Source of the DNA: Biostraticola tofi
GTDB lineage: Bacteria > Pseudomonadota > Gammaproteobacteria > Enterobacterales > Enterobacteriaceae
Length of the DNA: 64,000 nt
Direction: 5' to 3'
Assembly (NCBI RefSeq): GCF_004343195.1
Contig: NZ_SMCR01000002.1
Span: 248,001 to 312,000, forward strand
The position numbers and the translations under genes were made by a program. How positions within the stretch are numbered: position 1 is the first letter of the stretch; each line of letters opens with the position of its first letter. Positions 58,861 to 64,000 of the stretch are shown one piece after another. The notes below the pieces were generated by a model. That model was not told the origin of the DNA, ran no database searches, and saw only the letters and a list, made by a program, of their open reading frames with translations.

Positions 58861-59799
58861 TCAGGCCTCCGGCTGACGTTGTTGCAGCTGCGCCAGCGAA
58901 CCATAAAGCTTCAGTAAATGCTGATATTCATCTGCATTGAAAAACTGGCAGGTGCCTCTGGAGAACTCTTTCGCCACTTCCACCGCAAATTTGCACGCCA
59001 GCGCGATATCGACTTCATGGCTGGCGCCGGTGCCGCAGCCGGGAACAATGCCTTCGGCGGTGATGGCCAGGCCAACTACCGGGGCGCGGGTAGCAATCGA
59101 GGGCTGCAAAATACTGTTCAGATGGTAAACGCCGTTGCCGTACGGCGTGATGTCCTGGGTTGTGATGGGAAATGTCACCGGCAGTTTACCGGTCGTCATT
59201 TCCATTATCCGCAGCAGATCTTCCGACACCCGCAGGATATAGCCTTCCTTGACCGTCGGCGAAATCGCAAAGCCTTTATGGTTGATGATACGGTTGCCTT
59301 TGGTGGTATCGATTGACAGCACCGCATCCATCTCATCAGTGACTTCCTGCTCGTTCATATCTTCGGTTTCGACCGGCGAGTCCATAAAGTCTACCGGTTC
59401 ATGAGGGCGGGTGGGCGCATCCGGGCAGATATGGGTGGTGATAATTACATCGCCCGGCAGGCTGTCGCCCTGGCGCTGCATTTCGGCAAGCTTGAGCGCT
59501 GAGGCGACTGCCGCAACGGCCCCGTCGGCATCGGACACCATACCGATGCGACCTGGCCGGGCGCCGATGCCGCCCAGGCGGCCGACAATGCCCAGCGTCG
59601 GCGCATTGCCGCCCAGCCGCTTCCCCTCGGTGCCGGGAACCACGATTTTGATAAAATCGGTTTTACCCTTCAGGCCGTGAACCTCTTTCACCGTGACCTC
59701 GACGTCGGCATAACCGGCCAGCAGCTCCTGCACTTTTTTTCCGCTGGCCCAGGCGCTGTCCAGCAATTCGAATACCTGCAAAGTTTGATATAAGCTCAT
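58861..59799 (-). CDS. DUF1177 family protein
   Basis: The protein has 312 residues. The sequences VTVKEVHGLKGKTDFIKIVVPGTEGKRLGGNAPTLGIVGRLGGIGARPGRIGMVSDADGA, ITTHICPDAPTRPHEPVDFMDSPV and VVGLAITAEGIVPGCGTGASHEVDIA are the conserved DUF1177 blocks. The family has no known activity; the conserved His, Asp and Cys residues suggest an enzyme, possibly a metal-dependent hydrolase. It is tightly placed between the OPT transporter (22 bp) and the AroM gene (1 bp). Confidence 0.87.
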   Translation of the reverse strand: MSLYQTLQVFELLDSAWASGKKVQELLAGYADVEVTVKEVHGLKGKTDFIKIVVPGTEGKRLGGNAPTLGIVGRLGGIGARPGRIGMVSDADGAVAAVASALKLAEMQRQGDSLPGDVIITTHICPDAPTRPHEPVDFMDSPVETEDMNEQEVTDEMDAVLSIDTTKGNRIINHKGFAISPTVKEGYILRVSEDLLRIMEMTTGKLPVTFPITTQDITPYGNGVYHLNSILQPSIATRAPVVGLAITAEGIVPGCGTGASHEVDIALACKFAVEVAKEFSRGTCQFFNADEYQHLLKLYGSLAQLQQRQPEA

Positions 59800-59821
59800 G
59801 ATTATTCCTTAATTGAATGCA

Positions 59822-61441
59822 TTATTTTTTGCCGCTCGGCAACACCGAGCTGAAGAAACTGAACAGGGCATCGCCGGCGATCATCCCGGCCGCCAGTACT
59901 TCCATCTTATTGCGTGCCGGTTCACCGCCCACGCGCAGCCAGATAGAACGGATAGCGATACCGATAAGCACCGCCCAGCCGGCCATCGGGTTGTTGATTA
60001 ATAAGCCGGTCGCCAGCAACACCCCCATCTGACGGCCCGGACCGCCGACCCATTGGATAAGCGCACCCGGAACGGCCCATATCAGCAGGGATTTGGCGAT
60101 TTCGGTTGAGACGCCCGCATTGATCGCCGCCACGTACACTTTGGCCACCGGCGGAATCAGTCCCTGGGCGAAGTAGCCTTTATAGATAAACAGCACCACC
60201 GGGATGGCGACCACAAACGCCAGCATGGCGGCCAGCAGTTGCTGACGGCGTCCGTCAAGTTCGAAGGCGGTAAACTCGCCTTTACCCCGCAGGATCCAGC
60301 CGGCCTTCAGGTCATAGCCCATATCGGCAAACGCCGGGCCGGTGGCTGCCGAGAAGCCGCACAGCATGGCCAGCGCTTCCGGCGGGAAGCCAATCAGAAT
60401 GCCGACCAGCAGGGTAATCAGCGCCACGGCGAACGCCGGGAACCAGCCGGAATGCATGGCGGCCAGGCCGACGATCATCTGGTGCAGGAAAGCGGCAAAG
60501 GCGGCGTAAAGCATAAACGCCAGTAGCCAGGGCAACGACAGATGGGCATACAGGCCGCTGGTCAAGGCAATCAGTACTGAAATGGCTGCAAAACCCAGCG
60601 CGCCGAAACGCAAGGTCTTGCCAATCTGTGCGTTCTGCGTTTCCGGTAATACCGATGGCGATTCACGGCGGCTAGGCGCAGGGCTTTTGCCCGGCCGTAC
60701 CAGCTTGACGATCTGAAACAACGCCACTACACCGGCTCCGGCCATCATGCCGTGCGGGATGTAGAGTTTATTGATATCAATACCAAACATCGGCATGGAA
60801 TAACCGCGCAGCAGGAAGCCGACACCCAGCATGCCCAGTGCCCAGATATTGCCGATAAAAGCGGTGCCCAGCGCCGCCATCGGGAATTTAAACCAGGAGC
60901 CGATAGCGCCCATGGCAATGCCGACGCTCAGCAATGCAGCGTGTTTACCGCCCTGATCGCCGGCCTTGATCGACTCGGCAGCCGCCACGCCCGGAGGCCA
61001 TGCACCCTCTGCCGGAAAGATGCGGGTGTTGAACAGACGATAGAGCAAATAACCGTCCAGCAGCATGGCCAGTGCGACGCCGACGAACATCGGCATCACC
61101 ATATCCTGGCGGCCAAACAGCCATGGAATCGCAATCGGCAACAGCAGCGAGTTGGCGGCGCCAAAGGTGGCGGCTGAGGTAGCGCTTTGCGCGAGGTTCT
61201 GAATATGAATCGAACGGAAACGGGCAAAGCATTGCAGCGGGATCCGGGCAATCACCATTGCCACCATCGCACCAATGATGGCGGTGTTAGGCGTGACGCC
61301 CAGTGTGGTTAACAGCTGAACGCCGATGATCGCGCCAAACACGCTGAGCACCAGCAGCAGCAGTAAGGTGACTGGAGCGAAAGTGCGGGGATGTTCCGCT
61401 GCTTGGTGATGGGATGATTCTGCATGCGCATTCTGACTCAC
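59822..61441 (-). CDS. OPT-family oligopeptide transporter
   Basis: The protein has 539 residues and about 14-16 membrane segments. Typical OPT stretches are FGAIIGVQLLTTLGVTPNTAIIGAMVAMVIARIPL, NLAQSATSAATFGAANSLLLP, FPAEGAWPPGVAAAESIKAGDQGG, and IQWVGGPGRQMGVLLATGLLINNPMAGWAVLIG. OPT proteins import peptides or metal-chelates with protons across the inner membrane. It starts the structural part of the operon behind iclR (26-bp gap). Confidence 0.88.
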   Translation of the reverse strand: MSQNAHAESSHHQAAEHPRTFAPVTLLLLLVLSVFGAIIGVQLLTTLGVTPNTAIIGAMVAMVIARIPLQCFARFRSIHIQNLAQSATSAATFGAANSLLLPIAIPWLFGRQDMVMPMFVGVALAMLLDGYLLYRLFNTRIFPAEGAWPPGVAAAESIKAGDQGGKHAALLSVGIAMGAIGSWFKFPMAALGTAFIGNIWALGMLGVGFLLRGYSMPMFGIDINKLYIPHGMMAGAGVVALFQIVKLVRPGKSPAPSRRESPSVLPETQNAQIGKTLRFGALGFAAISVLIALTSGLYAHLSLPWLLAFMLYAAFAAFLHQMIVGLAAMHSGWFPAFAVALITLLVGILIGFPPEALAMLCGFSAATGPAFADMGYDLKAGWILRGKGEFTAFELDGRRQQLLAAMLAFVVAIPVVLFIYKGYFAQGLIPPVAKVYVAAINAGVSTEIAKSLLIWAVPGALIQWVGGPGRQMGVLLATGLLINNPMAGWAVLIGIAIRSIWLRVGGEPARNKMEVLAAGMIAGDALFSFFSSVLPSGKK

Positions 61442-61467
61442 GGTGATTCTCCAGGAATGGGATAACG

Positions 61468-62232
61468 TTAAGGTTGGTGGCTGACCAGGGTGTCACCGGT
61501 TTTCTCGGCAATAAGCAGGGCGGTTTCTTTCAGTAAGGCGGCAATCCGTTGCAGTTCTTGCGGCTGCGCCAGCGTCTGGGGAAATGACAGACAAAAGGCC
61601 ACCGCTTCATGGGTAGTGGGATCGCCGATGGCGCAACTGACCGAGGCGGTATCGGCAACGGACTCGTTTATCGCGCTGGCAAAGCCCTCTTTTCTGGTGC
61701 GATTAACCGCAGCCACCAGTTTGTCAATCTGATGGCTGCCACCGTTTAGTTGAGCTGCCACTGTCGGGCTGTGGAAAAAAGCCTGCAGTTCGGTGTCGGA
61801 AAGACGAGCCAGCAACGCCCGGCCGGTCGAGGTGCCCCATGCCGGAGAGCGGGAGCCCGGCCAGGTGACTATCGGCAGCGTCTGGCGTCCGTGAATAACC
61901 CGCAGCACCAGGATTTCCTGGCTGTCGAGCATCGATATATAGCCGGTGTAACCGGTCTGCTCGCACAGTGAGCGCAGGGCGTTATCGACCAGGTCACTGA
62001 GCGGCGCCTGGCGATTTATCAACTGGGATACCGCTACCATCAGCGGCCCAGGCAAGAAGACTCCCTTGGCATCGTCTTTTTCGATATAGCCGTAGGATAC
62101 AAGCTGGTTCATGACGCGTGAGGCAGTACTCTTCGGCATGCCAAGATGGGCGATGACATCACTGATGCGGATGCCGCCCTTAAGCGTCACCATCAACTTT
62201 AGAATATGGGCGGTGGTGTCCAGCATAGACAT
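61468..62232 (-). CDS. IclR-family transcriptional regulator
   Basis: The protein has 254 residues. The N-terminal winged HTH is LKLMVTLKGGIRISDVIAHLGMPKSTASRVMNQLVSYGYIEKD. The effector domain carries WGTSTGRALLARLSDTELQAFF and EGFASAINESVADTASVSCAIGD, the latter being the ligand-pocket region. It is first in the OPT-DUF1177-AroM-pepE-racemase operon, so it is the likely local regulator, perhaps acting on its own promoter through the dyad just upstream. Confidence 0.9.
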   Translation of the reverse strand: MSMLDTTAHILKLMVTLKGGIRISDVIAHLGMPKSTASRVMNQLVSYGYIEKDDAKGVFLPGPLMVAVSQLINRQAPLSDLVDNALRSLCEQTGYTGYISMLDSQEILVLRVIHGRQTLPIVTWPGSRSPAWGTSTGRALLARLSDTELQAFFHSPTVAAQLNGGSHQIDKLVAAVNRTRKEGFASAINESVADTASVSCAIGDPTTHEAVAFCLSFPQTLAQPQELQRIAALLKETALLIAEKTGDTLVSHQP

Positions 62233-62239
62233 AGCAAAG

Positions 62240-62274
62240 TCTCAAAAAATGGGATTATGTTCCATTAATTGAGA
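62240..62274. promoter_or_regulatory. 35-bp interrupted palindrome before iclR
   Basis: TCTCAA-N2-AATGG-N13-CCATT-N2-TTGAGA is symmetric about 62257; both outer 6-bp arms and the 5-bp inner arms pair perfectly. It lies 8 bp upstream of the iclR start, where an autoregulating IclR dimer or tetramer could bind. Confidence 0.5.
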
Positions 62275-62350
62275 TTGCAAAAGTGATGCCAAAACTAACT
62301 CATTGAAAAATGCTGAATAAGGGAAATAGGGTAAACAGGTTGCACCGATT

Positions 62351-62518
62351 ATGGGCGCAAGTTTGGTGCATTGGGTCAGTGATGGGGCGGGCAGTGGCGG
62401 TATTTTCGTCATAGCGAAGCGTCTGAAGGGTGAAGAAATGCCTTATGGCATTGGGGTTGCGCATTGGGGAGCAAGAGAGCCCACGGTGAGAATCATGGGC
62501 GCAAATCTGGGTGCATTG
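62351..62518. repeat. Imperfect direct repeat pair in the iclR/MFS gap
   Basis: ATGGGCGCAAGTTTGGTGCA (62351, then TTG) recurs as ATGGGCGCAAATCTGGGTGC (62495, then ATTG), 144 bp apart. The shorter motif GCATTGGGG also appears at about 62449 and 62461. The open frame 62351-62629 across it has no ribosome site and no family match, so it is not called a gene. The surrounding gap (62275-62605) shows nothing else except the terminator. Confidence 0.6.
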
Positions 62519-62544
62519 TGCCGGTATTGGCGGGGCGGCGATGT

Positions 62545-62571
62545 AAAACGCCCCGTTAGACAGGGCGTTTT
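62545..62571 (-). terminator. Intrinsic terminator of the MFS transporter gene
   Basis: AAAACGCCC / GGGCGTTTT is a perfect 9-bp stem with a 9-nt loop, ending in T residues on either strand. It lies 35 bp after the stop of the minus-strand transporter. Confidence 0.8.
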
Positions 62572-62605
62572 CCTTTCAGATCACTACTTTTACCATCACA
62601 TGTTG

Positions 62606-63922
62606 TTAATCGATTTCCAATCTCTTTAGCGGCCCAACGATAAAGATATAGGCAAAGGTGCCGATCACGCCCATCAGTCCCACATATAAAATGGCGTAAT
62701 CAAATGAACCGGTGCGCGTCAGGATAAAACCTATCAATAGCGGCGTGACGATACTGGCGATGTTGCCAAAAAAATTAAACAGGCCGCCAGCGATGCCCAG
62801 CACTTCTTTGGGCGAAGTGTCGCTGAGAATGCACCAACCGAGATTACCAAACCCTTTGGCAAAAAACGCAATGCTCATTACCAGCACGACGATAAAATCC
62901 GAGCTGACATAGTTGGCACAGATGATCACGCTGGAAAGGATCATGCCGGCCATCACCGGTGTTTTTCGTGCAAAGGTCAGACTGTAGCCTTTTCTGAGCA
63001 GGTAATCGGAAAACAGCCCGCCCAGGATACCGCCGATAAAACCCGCTATCGCCGGGATAGACGCCACCAGCCCGACTTTAAGGATGGTCATGCCGCGGGC
63101 CTGGTAAAGATAGGTCGGAAACCAGGTCAGGAAAAACCAGGTAATTGAGGTCAGGCAGAACTGGCCGATATATACCCCTACCATCATCCGGTTGGATACC
63201 AAGGCTTTGATGTGCCTGATATTGAAAGATGATGCTTTGCGCGCCGCCGCCAGATCGGGAATGCCGCCGCCACTGCGAATATAGTCGATTTCCGCCTGAT
63301 TTACTCCAGGGTGCTGCTGTGGGTCGCGTACATACCACAGCCAGGCAATACCGATAGCGATACCGGCGGCACCAATATAATAAAAAATATAGTGCCAGCT
63401 CAGCGCCTGCAAAATATAGGTCATCAATGGGGTAAAAAGCGCGAGCGAAATATACTGCGCCGCGGCATAGATTGACGTAGCGAACGCCCGTTCTTTATTT
63501 GGGAACCATTGCACCGAGAGACGACTATTGGCGGGAAAAGCCGGCGCTTCAACCGCGCCCATTAAAAAGCGCAGCACAAACAGGATGATGAAGGGTGAAG
63601 CGAAGAGATACACATAGCCTTGCATGACGGTAATCGCCGACCAGGCGATAAGGGCCACGCCATAGACCAGACGAGCGCCGAGTTTATCCAGGATCCAGCC
63701 GCCGGGCAATTGCATCAGGACATAGGCCCAGCCAAAGGCCGAAAAAGCCCATCCCATCATGCTGGCATCGAATCCCAGCTCCTTGCTCATAAACGGTGCC
63801 GCTACTGACAAGGTCGCGCGGTCGACATAATTAAACACCGTGGCGATAAAAATAAAGCCCAGTATGATAAAACGGGTATGAGTCTTAGCTGTTGGCTTCA
63901 CTGGGTGATTGGCGGATGACAT
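62606..63922 (-). CDS. MFS anion:cation symporter (GudP/DgoT-like sugar-acid transporter)
   Basis: The protein has about 438 residues and twelve membrane segments. It shows the same pattern as DgoT and Gud[87 protein letters not shown]. It likely imports a hexonate or hexarate, such as glucarate or galactarate. The start at 63922 follows GAGGGA at good distance. No catabolic gene for a sugar acid is beside it within the window; its operon may continue upstream, beyond base 64000. Confidence 0.87.
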   Translation of the reverse strand: MSSANHPVKPTAKTHTRFIILGFIFIATVFNYVDRATLSVAAPFMSKELGFDASMMGWAFSAFGWAYVLMQLPGGWILDKLGARLVYGVALIAWSAITVMQGYVYLFASPFIILFVLRFLMGAVEAPAFPANSRLSVQWFPNKERAFATSIYAAAQYISLALFTPLMTYILQALSWHYIFYYIGAAGIAIGIAWLWYVRDPQQHPGVNQAEIDYIRSGGGIPDLAAARKASSFNIRHIKALVSNRMMVGVYIGQFCLTSITWFFLTWFPTYLYQARGMTILKVGLVASIPAIAGFIGGILGGLFSDYLLRKGYSLTFARKTPVMAGMILSSVIICANYVSSDFIVVLVMSIAFFAKGFGNLGWCILSDTSPKEVLGIAGGLFNFFGNIASIVTPLLIGFILTRTGSFDYAILYVGLMGVIGTFAYIFIVGPLKRLEID

Positions 63923-64000
63923 TATGCTTTCCCTCATTTTTTATAGAGTAGGGTGGTCACTGGAGAAAGAGTTGAGGTGAAAATGGCAAACGGGAGAACC

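Noticed and set aside
62351-62629. 92-codon + strand frame between iclR and the MFS gene
   Set aside because: It crosses the terminator and ends inside the MFS gene, has no ribosome site, and owes its internal similarity to the DNA direct repeat.

Overview
The window looks like chromosome from a member of the Enterobacterales. The support is a YifK-type permease, a complete arnBCADTEF operon, an OmpC/OmpF-type porin, dgoD/dgoT, a full livKHMGF cluster and an AzuC-like small protein. Several decayed genes and many accessory importers would suit a Sodalis/Pectobacteriaceae-like lineage, but that placement is inference. No rRNA, tRNA, insertion sequence, CRISPR array or prophage was seen.

Left part (1-13 kb). 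A CRP site, a sigma70-type promoter, a 25-residue AzuC-like ORF and a terminator together form a compact dual-function RNA candidate. Then come a YgiN-like monooxygenase, a DUF808 membrane protein with an inserted pentapeptide repeat, a GH15 glucoamylase-like enzyme, a KGG-repeat stress protein, arsenate reductase ArsC, a five-copy 21-bp tandem repeat, the amino acid permease YifK, and a branched-chain amino acid (Liv) ABC operon followed by a DUF1003 protein.

Middle (13-38 kb). The arn operon (L-Ara4N modification of lipid A; polymyxin resistance) follows a PhoP-box-like direct repeat placed 12 bp before a -10 element. Next are a maltose/galactoside-type acetyltransferase and a porin, then fused remnants of an aldo/keto reductase and a LysR regulator. 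These are followed by dgoT-dgoD without dgoRKA, a DMT permease, a LysR/oxidoreductase divergent pair, a phytase-like esterase, and an ArsR/DHA2-efflux divergent pair with a perfect palindrome between them. A decayed methionine aminopeptidase, a second oxidoreductase, and a sulfonate/taurine-type ABC operon ending in a GntR gene complete this part. A 13-copy hexanucleotide array lies across the stop codon of that GntR gene.

Right part (38-64 kb) is a peptide-uptake region. It holds a Dpp/Opp-type ABC importer, then a TonB-dependent receptor, TonB, ExbB, a frameshifted exbD and a YejABEF-type importer, all on the + strand. After an MBL-fold hydrolase and a LysR regulator, a tight minus-strand operon encodes IclR, an OPT-family oligopeptide transporter, DUF1177, AroM-family, PepE (aspartyl dipeptidase) and an Asp/Glu-racemase-family protein. 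The window ends in a sugar-acid-type MFS transporter.

The most notable points are the dedicated TonB plus two-ABC peptide cluster with its broken exbD, the OPT-DUF1177-AroM-PepE-racemase operon as a poorly characterised candidate pathway, and the AzuCR-like locus.
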